Positions 1-7,685 of a stretch of DNA of 47,962 bases are shown here, piece by piece. The DNA comes from Actinacidiphila cocklensis (GTDB taxonomy: Bacteria; Actinomycetota; Actinomycetes; Streptomycetales; Streptomycetaceae): positions 1 to 47,962 of the forward strand of contig NZ_CAJSLV010000087.1 of the NCBI RefSeq assembly GCF_907177275.1, in the 5' to 3' direction. Position numbers and translations under genes: made by a program. The notes beneath the pieces were generated by a model that had not been told where the DNA came from, did no database searches, and saw only the letters and a list, made by a program, of their open reading frames with translations. The stretch's first letter is position 1, and the number at the start of each line of letters is the position of its first letter.

Positions 1-295
1 GCGCAGGAACCTGCGGCCGTACGCGGTTCGCGTCGGGCGCGGGACTCGGTGGCGCCGCGTCCGCGTCCGGCGCCGCCGCCGGGACTTCCGCCGTGCGGCG
101 CGCCGACGGCGGAAGGTGCGGGTCGGCGGGACCGGTCAGGCGGGTGGCGGGGTTCGGCGGCGGGGGGACCGGGCGGTGGCGGGGCGGCGGCGGGGTCGTG
201 GCCTCGCCGTCCCGCGCCTGTGGCTGCTGCTGCCGGGGGTGGAGAGTGGGGAACGGAGACGCCGGGGGTTCTCCGTTGTCCACTCCGGTGCTCAC
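1..295 (-). CDS. Partial proline-rich protein, N-terminal part only
   Basis: From a GTG at 293-295 the minus strand stays open to the window edge for about 98 codons. Third positions are almost all G or C, as in the real genes nearby, and a good ribosome site (GAGGGGG) lies 7 nt upstream. The visible protein starts MSTGVDNGEPPASP and is dominated by Pro, Ala, Arg and Gln with no hydrophobic segment, so it looks like a disordered N-terminal tail of a larger cytoplasmic protein. The functional domain lies outside the window and I cannot name it. It diverges from the PLP-enzyme gene at 430. A TAGAGT at 340-345 (minus strand) would give a leader of about 38 nt. Confidence 0.6.
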   Translation of the reverse strand, partial: MSTGVDNGEPPASPFPTLHPRQQQPQARDGEATTPPPPRHRPVPPPPNPATRLTGPADPHLPPSARRTAEVPAAAPDADAAPPSPAPDANRVRPQVPA

Positions 296-390
296 CCGGC
301 GCCCCCTCGTATGACCTGTACCTGCGCGGCTTGCGCGTCACTCTACGGGGTAGCTGGGGCCTACGGTTCCCACGGGCCGCGCACCGCGGC

Positions 391-406
391 CCTACCGCTC
401 GGTAGG
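391..406. promoter_or_regulatory. Palindrome in the divergent promoter region
   Basis: CCTACCG-CT-CGGTAGG is a perfect 7-bp inverted repeat with a 2-bp centre, 23 bp before the ATG at 430 and within the 134-bp divergent intergenic region. Its size and position suit a dimeric repressor operator. The regulator is unknown; the cut-off divergent gene is one candidate. Confidence 0.4.
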
Positions 407-429
407 ACCGTTCTGGCAAGCTGCCGCAC

Positions 430-1632
430 ATGTCAGAGCGCGCAGCCGACCGCACCCGGTACGACCGGGCCACCGCCCACCTCGACGCCCCGCTGGCCGT
501 CGTCGACCTCGCGGCCTTCGACGCCAACGCCGCCGACCTGGCGCGGCGGGCCGCGGGCAAGCCGATCCGGATCGCGACGAAGTCGGTGCGCTGCCGTGCC
601 CTGCTGGAGCGCGCCCTCGACCACGACGGCTTCTCCGGGCTGATGTCGTTCACGCTCGCCGAGTCGCTGTGGCTGGCCAGGGCCGGCTTCACCGACGTCC
701 TGCTCGCCTACCCCTCGGCGGACCGCGCCGCCTACGCCGAGCTGGCCGCCGACCCCAAGCTGGCCGCCGCGGTCACGGTGATGGTGGACGACGTGGCGCA
801 GCTCGACCTCATCGACGCGGCCCGCGGCGCCGGCACCGAGACGGTCAAGGTCTGCCTCGAACTCGACACCAGCCTGCGCAAGCTGGCCGGCCGGCTGCGC
901 ATCGGGGCGCTGCGCTCCTCGCTGCACGACCCGGAGCCGCTGGCGGCGCTGGCCCGTACGATCACCGCCCGGCCGGGCTTCCGGCTGGTCGGCATCATGG
1001 CGTACGAGGGGCACATCGCCGGGGTCGGCGACGCGGTGCGGGGACGTCCTGTGCGGTCGCTGGCGATACGGCTGATGCAGTCCGCGGCCCGTAAGGAGCT
1101 GGCGGCGCGCAGGGCCGAGGCGGTACGTGCGGTGCGGGCCGTCGAGCCGGGCCTGGAGTTCGTCAACGGCGGCGGCACCGGAAGCGTGCAGAGCACCGCC
1201 GCGGAGGCGGCGGTCACCGAGATCGCGGCGGGTTCCGGCCTCTATGTGCCGCGGCTCTTCGACAACTACACGTCTTTCCACGGCCGCCCCGCCGCGCTCT
1301 TCGCGCAGCCGGTGGTGCGCCGCCCGGGCGTCGGGGTGGTCACCGTGCTCGGCGGCGGCTACCCGGCGTCCGGAGCGCCGGGCAGCGACCGGCTGCCGGT
1401 GCCGTACCTGCCCGAGGGGCTGCGCTACGACCCCCAGGAGAGCGCCGGCGAGGTGCAGACCCCGCTGCTGGGGTCGGCCGCGGACGACCTGCTGATCGGC
1501 GACAAGGTGTGGTTCCGGCACGCGAAGGCCGGGGAGATGTGCGAGCGGTTCGCCGAACTGCACCTGATCGACGGCGACGAGGTGACGGCGGTGGTGCCGA
1601 CCTACCGCGGCGAGGGCAAGACCTTCCTGTGA
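430..1632 (+). CDS. Alanine-racemase-fold PLP enzyme (amino acid deaminase/aldolase family)
   Basis: The 400-residue protein belongs to the fold-type III PLP enzymes that include D-threonine aldolase and D-serine dehydratase. The N-terminal TIM-barrel motif I-A-T-K-S near residues 48-52 places Lys51 as the likely Schiff-base lysine. A glycine-rich phosphate-binding turn (GGGTGS) is near residue 247, and the C-terminal beta domain has F-R-H364-A-K-A-G-E, the His region that helps bind a divalent metal in this family. Length is normal. The ATG has only a weak ribosome site (GGCAAG). It probably cleaves or deaminates a beta-hydroxy amino acid in the cytoplasm, but the substrate cannot be read from sequence. 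It converges on the DUF2510 gene with a 45-bp gap. Confidence 0.85.
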   Translation: MSERAADRTRYDRATAHLDAPLAVVDLAAFDANAADLARRAAGKPIRIATKSVRCRALLERALDHDGFSGLMSFTLAESLWLARAGFTDVLLAYPSADRAAYAELAADPKLAAAVTVMVDDVAQLDLIDAARGAGTETVKVCLELDTSLRKLAGRLRIGALRSSLHDPEPLAALARTITARPGFRLVGIMAYEGHIAGVGDAVRGRPVRSLAIRLMQSAARKELAARRAEAVRAVRAVEPGLEFVNGGGTGSVQSTAAEAAVTEIAAGSGLYVPRLFDNYTSFHGRPAALFAQPVVRRPGVGVVTVLGGGYPASGAPGSDRLPVPYLPEGLRYDPQESAGEVQTPLLGSAADDLLIGDKVWFRHAKAGEMCERFAELHLIDGDEVTAVVPTYRGEGKTFL

Positions 1633-1677
1633 CCAGGACCGGGTCCGCCGCCGCCGCGGCAGTGGCGACGGCGGGAC

Positions 1678-2688
1678 TCAGACCCCGGTGCCGGTGCCCC
1701 CGGAGCTGCCGCTGCCGTGGCTGGTGTCGGACTTGATGCCCTGGGTGATCTGGTCCATCACCTCGACGCCCGGCGCGTCGGCGGTGATGTCGAAGCCGAA
1801 GCGGACCAGTACCAGTTGCTTGGTGGTCGGAGAGGGGAAGACCAGCGACTCGACGTAGCCCTTGGTGCCGGACGCGGTGACGACCTTCCAGCGCACCATG
1901 TAGCCCTGCTGGCCCGCGACGGTCACCGGGCCGGCCTTCAGCTGCTGGTGCGAGGTGGTCGCACCGTAGGTGTCCTTGCTGTAGGAGGCGGCGGCGTTCT
2001 TCGCGATGTCCTGCTTGGCCGCGTCCTCCGCCGTGGTGGCGGTGATCCCCTCGCCGATCGTCGGCTCCGCCGAGACCCCGCCGAGGGAGCAGTTCCCCGG
2101 TGTGGTGCCGGGGCACTTGTAGCTGCCGATCGACAGGCTGGCCCGGTCGTCGCCGGAGCTGCCGGTCCAGCCGTCGAGCACCGGCAGGCTGACCGCGTCG
2201 TAGCCGTCGACGGCGGACTTGCCGTCACCGCGCGGCGAGTCGTCGGAGCCGCCGTCGTCACCGCCGCTGCCGCCGTCCGACGGCTGGGGCGCGGGTCCCG
2301 GAATCCTGCCGCCGGTGTGGGTGGGCGCCGGCGACGTCTTCGCGTCGTCGCCCTTGTTGTCGTCCTTGCCCAGGACGAGGACGCCGGCGACGATCGCGCC
2401 TATCAGGACCAGCGAGGCGACCAGGGCGATCACCACCGTCCCGGTGCGCTTGCCGCCGGAGCCGCCTGTGCCGTCACCCGGGTAACCCGGGTATCCCGGA
2501 TAGCCGGGGTTGGCCGGGTCGGACGGGTAGCCGGGGTACACCTGCGGGGCTGCCGCCGGGACCGGTGCGGTCCTGGTGTACTCCGTCCACACCGAACCGT
2601 CCCACCAGCGTTCCATCGCCGGGCCGTTGCCTGTGTGCCCGGGTTCTGGATACCAGCCGGGCGGGGTCGTCGTCGTCACGGCGGTCAC
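1678..2688 (-). CDS. DUF2510 single-pass membrane protein
   Basis: 336 residues. Residues 9-37 form a DUF2510 domain (P-P-G-W-Y-P-x-P-G, then R-W-W-D-G-x-x-W), a short module common at the N-terminus of actinobacterial membrane proteins. A Gly/Pro/Tyr-rich stretch with repeated PGY units follows (about 50-71), then one transmembrane helix (83-107), then an acidic Ser/Gly/Asp linker and a C-terminal domain of about 180 residues, presumably outside the cell. The extracellular domain has a Cys pair (YKCPGTTPGNC) that could form a disulfide. Function is unknown. GTG start; a second GTG three codons later is possible, and neither has a strong ribosome site. Confidence 0.8.
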   Translation of the reverse strand: MTAVTTTTPPGWYPEPGHTGNGPAMERWWDGSVWTEYTRTAPVPAAAPQVYPGYPSDPANPGYPGYPGYPGDGTGGSGGKRTGTVVIALVASLVLIGAIVAGVLVLGKDDNKGDDAKTSPAPTHTGGRIPGPAPQPSDGGSGGDDGGSDDSPRGDGKSAVDGYDAVSLPVLDGWTGSSGDDRASLSIGSYKCPGTTPGNCSLGGVSAEPTIGEGITATTAEDAAKQDIAKNAAASYSKDTYGATTSHQQLKAGPVTVAGQQGYMVRWKVVTASGTKGYVESLVFPSPTTKQLVLVRFGFDITADAPGVEVMDQITQGIKSDTSHGSGSSGGTGTGV

Positions 2689-2742
2689 CCTATGGCCCCC
2701 GCATGAGAATCCCGTAAGTGGGCGGGTCCGCGAGGTCCCGCC

Positions 2743-3738
2743 CTAGTCACGGGGTGCCGGACGGCGGGTCAGGCCGAGCAGGTCACGGGCCGGTCCTGCC
2801 GGGAGGTGCCCGGCGGGCCACACCGCGCGCAGTTCCCTGCGCAGGTCGAGCCCGGCCACCGGGACGGCGACCAGCCGGTGGGCGGACAGCTCGTCGGCGA
2901 CGGCGAGTTCGCTCAGCACGGCGGGGCCGGCGCCGCCGACGGCCGCGGTCTTCACCGCGGTGGTGGAGGCCAGCTCCAGCAGCGCCACGGCGTCGCCGCC
3001 GTGCGCGGCGAGGCCCGCGTCGAGCACCTGCCGGGTGCCGGAGCCCTTCTCGCGCAGCAGCAGCGGGGTGGCGGCCAGTTCGGCGGCGGGCAGCGGCCTG
3101 CGGCGGGCCGCCCACGGGTGTCCCGGCGCGACGACGACCAGCAGCCGGTCGTGCCCGATCACGGCGGCGTCGAGGTCCGCGGGCACGTCGAGGCCCTCCA
3201 CGAAGCCGAGGTCGGCCTCGCCCGCGGCGACCTGGCGGGCGACCAGGACGGAGTTGCCCGCGGCGAGCGACACGGCGGTGCCGGGGTGCCGCACGTGCAG
3301 TGCGGTCAGCCAGCCGGGCAGCAGGTACTCGGCGACGGTCATGCTCGCCGCGACCCGCAGCCGCGAGTCCCGCCGCCCGCGCAGCGCCCGCGCCCCCGCG
3401 TCGAAGTCCGCTGCGGCCTCCAGCACCTTCCGCGCCCACTCGGTGACCAGCGCGCCCGACTCCGTGAGCCGCGACCCGCCGGGCGAGCGCCGTACCAGCG
3501 CGACTCCGAGCTGCCGCTCCAGCGCCCGCATCCGCCCGCTGGCGGCCGGCTGGCTGATCCCCAGCTCCCGCGCGGCCCGCCCCAGGCTCCCCAGCCGCGC
3601 CACGGCGACGAGCAGTTCCATCCCCCCGAGATCCGGCACCCTCCCGGCCAGTCCCCCGGCCACCCGGCCTGCGGAGTCGGCGGCGTCCCGGCCGGCGGCG
3701 GGGCTGTCGCCGGGGAGCGGGAGCGGGGACCGGGTCAT
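2743..3738 (-). CDS. LysR-family transcriptional regulator
   Basis: 331 residues from the ATG at 3738. The LysR winged helix-turn-helix spans about 38-97 (LLVAVARLGSLGRAARELG, then SQPAASGRMRALERQLG), followed by a substrate-binding domain with the usual two-lobe pattern. The 35 residues before the HTH are longer than usual; an internal ATG at 3621 (just before ELLVAVARLG) would give a typical N-terminus, so the start is uncertain. It diverges from the TDT transporter gene, and the shared 56-bp spacer carries a LysR-type T-N11-A palindrome. That is the classic arrangement of a LysR activator with its target, so it probably controls the transporter and itself. The ligand is unknown. Confidence 0.9.
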   Translation of the reverse strand: MTRSPLPLPGDSPAAGRDAADSAGRVAGGLAGRVPDLGGMELLVAVARLGSLGRAARELGISQPAASGRMRALERQLGVALVRRSPGGSRLTESGALVTEWARKVLEAAADFDAGARALRGRRDSRLRVAASMTVAEYLLPGWLTALHVRHPGTAVSLAAGNSVLVARQVAAGEADLGFVEGLDVPADLDAAVIGHDRLLVVVAPGHPWAARRRPLPAAELAATPLLLREKGSGTRQVLDAGLAAHGGDAVALLELASTTAVKTAAVGGAGPAVLSELAVADELSAHRLVAVPVAGLDLRRELRAVWPAGHLPAGPARDLLGLTRRPAPRD

Positions 3739-3752
3739 AAGTCCAGCTTATG
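3736..3752. promoter_or_regulatory. LysR-type operator (T-N11-A palindrome)
   Basis: CATAAG-TCCAG-CTTATG is a 6-bp inverted repeat that contains T3738-N11-A3750, the canonical LysR box. It overlaps the proposed LysR start codon (3736-3738) and sits 42 bp before the TDT start. If the upstream LysR start is right, protein binding would block both transcription and start-site access of its own gene. Confidence 0.6.
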
Positions 3753-3794
3753 AGGTGATCGTCGGGAGGGGCCTACCGGGCAGGGGCGGGGCGG

Positions 3795-5069
3795 GTGATC
3801 GTGGTGGGCATGGTCACTGTTGTCTCCGCCCGGCCGGGCGTGCGCACCGCGGGCGTCCGCTTCTCCTCCAGGAACGTCGGGCCGAACTGGTACGCCGCCG
3901 TCATGGGGACCTCGATCGTCGGCAGTGCGGGGGCGGCGGTGCCCGGCAGCCCGGGGTGGCTGCGGGCGGGGTGCACCGGGGTGTGGGTGCTGGCGGCCGC
4001 ACTGCTCGGGCTGGTGCTCGCCGCACGCGCCGCGCACTGGGCCGGGCACTTGGACGAGGCGCGGCGGCAGTTGCTCGACCCGGCGGTCGCACCCTTCTAC
4101 GGCTGCCTGCCGATGGCGCTGCTCTCGGTCGGCGGCGGCGCCCTGACGCTGGGGCCGCGGGTGATCGGCGAGCACGCCGCCGTCACCGCGGACGCGGCCT
4201 TGTGGACGGCGGGGACCGTGAGCGCGCTGCTCGTCGCGGCGGGGGTGCCGTATCTGATGGTGACCCGGCACCGCATCGGCGCGGCGGACGCCTCGCCCGT
4301 ATGGCTGCTGCCGGTGGTCGCGCCGATGGTGGCCGCCGCGCTCGGGCCTGCCCTGGTGCCGCACCTGCCGGCCGGCGCCCGGCAGGCCCGCGAGGCGCTG
4401 CTCCTCGGCTGCTACGCGATGTTCGGCCTGAGCCTGCTGGCCACGCTGATGCTGCTGCCGCTGGTGTGGGGGCGGCTGCTGCGGTACGGGCCGCTCCCGG
4501 TGGCGCTGACGCCGGCGCTGTTCCTGGTGCTCGGGCCGCTCGGCCAGTCCACGACGGCGGCCGGTGCGCTCGCCGACGCAGGCCCGTACGCGGTCGCGCC
4601 GCAGTATGCGACGGCGCTGCGCGGCTTCGCCGTCCTCTACGGTGTGCCGGTCATGGGCTTCGCCCTGCTGTGGCTCGCCATGGCGGCGGCCATGGCGCTG
4701 CGCGCGGCCCGCAGGGGCCTGCGGTTCTCGATGACCTGGTGGGCCTTCACTTTCCCCGTCGGCACCTGCGCGACGGGCGCCGCCGCGCTGGCCCGGCACA
4801 CCGGGCTGCATGCCGCGTCCTGGCTGGCGGTGGTTCTTTACGTCGCCCTGGTCGCCGCCTGGGCGGCGGCGGCCGCCGGCACCCTGCACGGCCTGCTGAC
4901 CGGCACGCTCCCGGCCCCCGCCGCGGCCCCCGCTCCTCAGCCCGCGGTCGCCGCGGCAGGCACGCCCCAGCCCGCGCCCGCCGACGGTCAGCCCGCGGTC
5001 GCCGCGGCCAGTGCGGCGGCCAGGACCGTGGGGGCGGTCGCCAGCGAGGGGCCGTACCAGGTCAGGTGA
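3795..5069 (+). CDS. TDT-family transporter (tellurite/C4-dicarboxylate/sulfite type)
   Basis: 424 residues with about ten hydrophobic helices. The start region (R-N-V-G-P-N-W-Y-A-A-V-M-G-T) fits the TDT superfamily signature around the first helix. Known members export sulfite (Ssu1), take up malate (Mae1) or act in tellurite resistance (TehA); the substrate here is not readable. Either the GTG at 3795 or the ATG at 3810 could be the start. The last 50 or so residues are a low-complexity Ala/Pro/Gln tail encoded partly by a local duplication, and this tail overlaps the end of the convergent BtuF-like gene by 82 bp. Control by the divergent LysR is likely. Confidence 0.8.
   Translation: MIVVGMVTVVSARPGVRTAGVRFSSRNVGPNWYAAVMGTSIVGSAGAAVPGSPGWLRAGCTGVWVLAAALLGLVLAARAAHWAGHLDEARRQLLDPAVAPFYGCLPMALLSVGGGALTLGPRVIGEHAAVTADAALWTAGTVSALLVAAGVPYLMVTRHRIGAADASPVWLLPVVAPMVAAALGPALVPHLPAGARQAREALLLGCYAMFGLSLLATLMLLPLVWGRLLRYGPLPVALTPALFLVLGPLGQSTTAAGALADAGPYAVAPQYATALRGFAVLYGVPVMGFALLWLAMAAAMALRAARRGLRFSMTWWAFTFPVGTCATGAAALARHTGLHAASWLAVVLYVALVAAWAAAAAGTLHGLLTGTLPAPAAAPAPQPAVAAAGTPQPAPADGQPAVAAASAAARTVGAVASEGPYQVR
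4938..5008. repeat. 20-bp direct repeat pair in the transporter tail
   Basis: A 20-bp sequence beginning CAGCCCGCGGTC occurs at 4938-4957 and again at 4989-5008, exactly 51 bp apart and in frame. It encodes the repeated QPAVAA of the transporter tail. The second copy overlaps the stop codon of the convergent BtuF-like gene (4988-4990). Confidence 0.85.
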
Positions 5070-5749
5070 CGACCGCTCATCAGGGCGGCGGGCACTCCGG
5101 GGAAGGCCTCGGGGCCGTCGTCCGCGGTGAAGCGGTAGGGCTCGTCGGGGAGGACGACCATGTCGGGGCGGGCGGCCAGCAGGTCGGGCAGCGGGATGCG
5201 CGGGTAGCGCTCCGCGTGGCCGGCGTGGACGTTGGCGACGCCGAGCCGCGCGAGCAGATCGCCGGCGAAGGTGTCGCGGCCGAGCACCATCCAGGGGCGG
5301 CGCCAGATCGGTACGACCGCGCGCAGCGGCCGCGCCGGCGGCGCCGGCGCGTCCCGCCAGGCGGCCTCGGCGGCGTCGAGCCAGTCCGGGCGGGCCAGGC
5401 CGCAGCCCTCGGTGAGCACCCGGTCCAGCTCGGCAAGGGCCTGCGGCAGCGACCGCACTTCGGTGACCAGGACCTCGACCCCCGCCGCGCGCAGCGCGTC
5501 CAGGTCGGCGGGGCGGTTCTCCTCCTCGTTGGCGACCACCAGGTCGGGCGCGAGTGCGGCGACGGCCGCGACGTCGGGGTTCTTGGTGCCGCCGATCCTG
5601 GCCACGTCCAGGCCGGCCGGGTGGGTGCACCAGTCGGTGGCGCCGACCAGCAGCTCCGGCGCGGTCGCGGCGACCGCCTCGGTGAGCGACGGCACGAGCG
5701 ACACGACACGGCGTACGGCGCAGCCGCGCCCCCGGTTCAGGTGAGCCAT
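4988..5749 (-). CDS. BtuF-like helical-backbone metal-receptor protein, orphan and without signal peptide
   Basis: 253 residues from the ATG at 5749. The sequence (VVSLVPSLTEAVAA near the start, then IGGTKNPDVAAVAALAPDLV) matches the class III periplasmic-binding fold of vitamin B12 and siderophore receptors. Unlike those it has no signal peptide or lipobox: the N-terminus is Met-Ala-His-Leu-Asn with charged residues and no hydrophobic core, and no BtuC or BtuD gene is adjacent. It may be a cytoplasmic relative of unknown ligand. The same frame stays open upstream to 6742, but that part is antisense to the exonuclease gene. It diverges from the exonuclease gene (48-bp spacer). Confidence 0.8.
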   Translation of the reverse strand: MAHLNRGRGCAVRRVVSLVPSLTEAVAATAPELLVGATDWCTHPAGLDVARIGGTKNPDVAAVAALAPDLVVANEEENRPADLDALRAAGVEVLVTEVRSLPQALAELDRVLTEGCGLARPDWLDAAEAAWRDAPAPPARPLRAVVPIWRRPWMVLGRDTFAGDLLARLGVANVHAGHAERYPRIPLPDLLAARPDMVVLPDEPYRFTADDGPEAFPGVPAALMSGRHLTWYGPSLATAPTVLAAALAAATAG

Positions 5750-5797
5750 CGGCCCACCGTACGGGCCGCTGTCGGTGGTGCGTGCGATGCTTTCGCG

Positions 5798-6739
5798 GTG
5801 ACCGACCAGAAACAGGGCGGCAAGTTGCTGCTGCTCGACACCGCGAGCCTGTACTTCCGCGCGTATTTCGGCGTTCCCGAATCGGTGAAGGCGCCCGACG
5901 GCACCCCGGTCAACGCCGTGCGCGGGCTCATGGACTTCATCACCCGGCTGGTCACCGACCACTCCCCCACCGACCTGGTCGCCTGCATGGACGCGGACTG
6001 GCGCCCGCAGTGGCGGGTGGACCTGATCCCGTCGTACAAGGCGCATCGCGTCGCCGAGGAGGTCGAGGGCGGCGGGGACGTCGAGGAGGTGCCCGACACC
6101 CTGTCGCCGCAGGTGCCGGTCATCGAGGCGGTGCTGGACGCGCTCGGTATCGCCCGGGTCGGGGTGGCCGGTTACGAGGCCGACGACGTCATCGGCACGC
6201 TGGCGTCCGCCGCCGCGGGGCCGGTCGCGATCGTCACGGGCGACCGCGACCTCTTCCAGCTGGTGGACGACGCGCGCGGGGTGCGGGTGCTGTACCCGCG
6301 CAAGGGCGTCGGGGACTGCGACGTGATCGACGAGGCCGTGATCGAGGAGCGGTACGGCGTACGGGCCGGGCAGTACGCCGATTTCGCCGCGCTCAGGGGC
6401 GACCCGAGCGACGGCCTTCCCGGCGTGAAGGGCATCGGCGAGAAGACCGCGGCGCAGCTGGTGACGGAGTACGGCGACCTGGCCGGGGTCCGGGCGGCCG
6501 CGGGCGAGCCCTTCTCTCGACTGACGCCGGCGCGGCGGCGCAACATCATCGCCGCGGCGGACTACCTGGACGTCGCACCGAAGGTCGTCGCCGTCGCGAA
6601 GGACGTCCCGCTCCCCGCTTTCACCCCGGCCCTCCCCCGCACCCCTGCGTCGCCCGCCGACCTGGACGCCCTGGCGGCCCGCTGGGGCCTCGGCGGCTCC
6701 CTCACCCGCCTGGTCGACGCGCTGGCGCTCAGGGGCTGA
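5798..6739 (+). CDS. 5'-3' exonuclease (free-standing FEN/PolA N-terminal type)
   Basis: 313 residues from the GTG at 5798. It shows the conserved acidic metal ligands of the family: Asp14 (LLLDTASL), the Glu-Ala-Asp-Asp cluster at 127-130, T-G-D-R-D at 147-151, and L-R-G-D-P-S-D at 199-205 followed by the helix-3-turn-helix motif (GVKGIGEKTA, 209-218) that grips the 5' duplex. It matches the 5'-nuclease domain of DNA polymerase I without the polymerase part. The expected role is RNA-primer removal and flap processing. In Mycobacterium the free-standing copy sits beside helY (from memory); here about 29 kb separate them. Confidence 0.92.
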   Translation: MTDQKQGGKLLLLDTASLYFRAYFGVPESVKAPDGTPVNAVRGLMDFITRLVTDHSPTDLVACMDADWRPQWRVDLIPSYKAHRVAEEVEGGGDVEEVPDTLSPQVPVIEAVLDALGIARVGVAGYEADDVIGTLASAAAGPVAIVTGDRDLFQLVDDARGVRVLYPRKGVGDCDVIDEAVIEERYGVRAGQYADFAALRGDPSDGLPGVKGIGEKTAAQLVTEYGDLAGVRAAAGEPFSRLTPARRRNIIAAADYLDVAPKVVAVAKDVPLPAFTPALPRTPASPADLDALAARWGLGGSLTRLVDALALRG

Positions 6740-6773
6740 CACTCCACCCGAAGAGGTAGGTATCGGCGCAGTT

Positions 6774-6804
6774 CACCCGCTATACGCGGCATGTATAGCG
6801 GGTG
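6774..6804. promoter_or_regulatory. 12-bp perfect inverted repeat before the deacetylase gene
   Basis: CACCCGCTATAC (6774-6785) and its exact complement (6793-6804) flank a 7-nt spacer. The repeat lies 32 bp after the exonuclease stop and 74 bp before the deacetylase ATG. A TAGAGT (6807-6812, -10-like) follows it by 2 bp, which favours an operator over the alternative of a terminator for the exonuclease gene. No U-rich tract follows. Confidence 0.5.
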
Positions 6805-6878
6805 TGTAGAGTGACCATCCGCACCCCACGGCGCACAGCGCTCACACAGTCGACGCACCGACCCCCGGAGGTTCCGCC

Positions 6879-7685
6879 ATGCCGAAAACGTCCCGTCCGG
6901 TCCGGCGGACCGCACTGACCGCCGGGCTCGCGGCGGCGGCCCTGGCCTTCACGCTGACCGGGTGCGCGACCTACGACGCGCAGACGCCGAAGAGCGCGCG
7001 GGAGGCCGCGTACAAGGCGGCCGACGACGGCAAGGCGGGCGCCGGGAGCCAGGGGGCGCTGCCGGCCGGGGCGGTGGACTGCCGCGAGGCCAAGTGCATA
7101 GCCCTGACCTTCGACGCCGGGCCGAGCGAGCACACCCCCGCCCTGCTGAAGATCCTGGCGGAGAAGAAGGTACGGGTGACCTTCTTCCTGCTCGGCCACA
7201 ACCACGTCGACAAGTACCCCGACCTGGTGCGGCAGATGGGGCAGAACGGCAATGTGCTGGGCAACCACACCTGGACCCACCGCCGGCTGACCGACCTCAA
7301 GCCCGCGGAGATACGCACCGAGCTGGACCACCTGGACACCGAGGTGGAGAAGCTGACCGGCAAGCGGCCCACGCTGATGCGGCCGCCGCAGGGGCGCACC
7401 GACGAGAAGGTGTCGAAGGTCTGCAAGGAGCTGGGCCTGGCGCAGGTGCTGTGGAACGACACCGCGAGCGACTACGCCACCACCGACTCGGCGCTGATAC
7501 ACAAGCGGATACTCAAGGACGCCCACCGCGACGGCATCATCCTGCTGCACGACCTGTACAAGGGGACGGTGCCCGCCGTCCCCGGCATCATCGACGCGCT
7601 GCGGGCGCAGGGCTACACCTTCGTGACGGTGCCGGAACTGCTCGCACCCGCAGCGCCCGAACCGGGCAAGGTCTACCGGCCCTGA
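6879..7685 (+). CDS. Polysaccharide deacetylase lipoprotein (NodB domain, CE4)
   Basis: 268 residues. An Arg-rich start, a hydrophobic stretch and the lipobox L-T-G-C29 indicate export and lipid anchoring on the outer face of the membrane. The NodB domain follows: motif 1 is T-F-D79-A80-G-P, motif 2 is H130-T-W-T-H134, motif 3 is R-P-P-Q-G (168-172) and the last motif is L-L-H-D (222-225). In most family members motif 1 is T-F-D-D-G and the second Asp binds metal; here it is Ala, leaving the two His as metal ligands. The likely substrate is cell-wall peptidoglycan or another N-acetylated glycan. The ribosome site GGAGG is 8 nt before the ATG. The 3' end overlaps convergent leuA by 13 bp. Confidence 0.9.
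   Translation: MPKTSRPVRRTALTAGLAAAALAFTLTGCATYDAQTPKSAREAAYKAADDGKAGAGSQGALPAGAVDCREAKCIALTFDAGPSEHTPALLKILAEKKVRVTFFLLGHNHVDKYPDLVRQMGQNGNVLGNHTWTHRRLTDLKPAEIRTELDHLDTEVEKLTGKRPTLMRPPQGRTDEKVSKVCKELGLAQVLWNDTASDYATTDSALIHKRILKDAHRDGIILLHDLYKGTVPAVPGIIDALRAQGYTFVTVPELLAPAAPEPGKVYRP

Noticed and set aside
2960..5797. Very long plus-strand open frame leading into the exonuclease
   Set aside because: It is antisense to the LysR and BtuF-like genes and has no family match. The exonuclease motifs begin only after the GTG at 5798.
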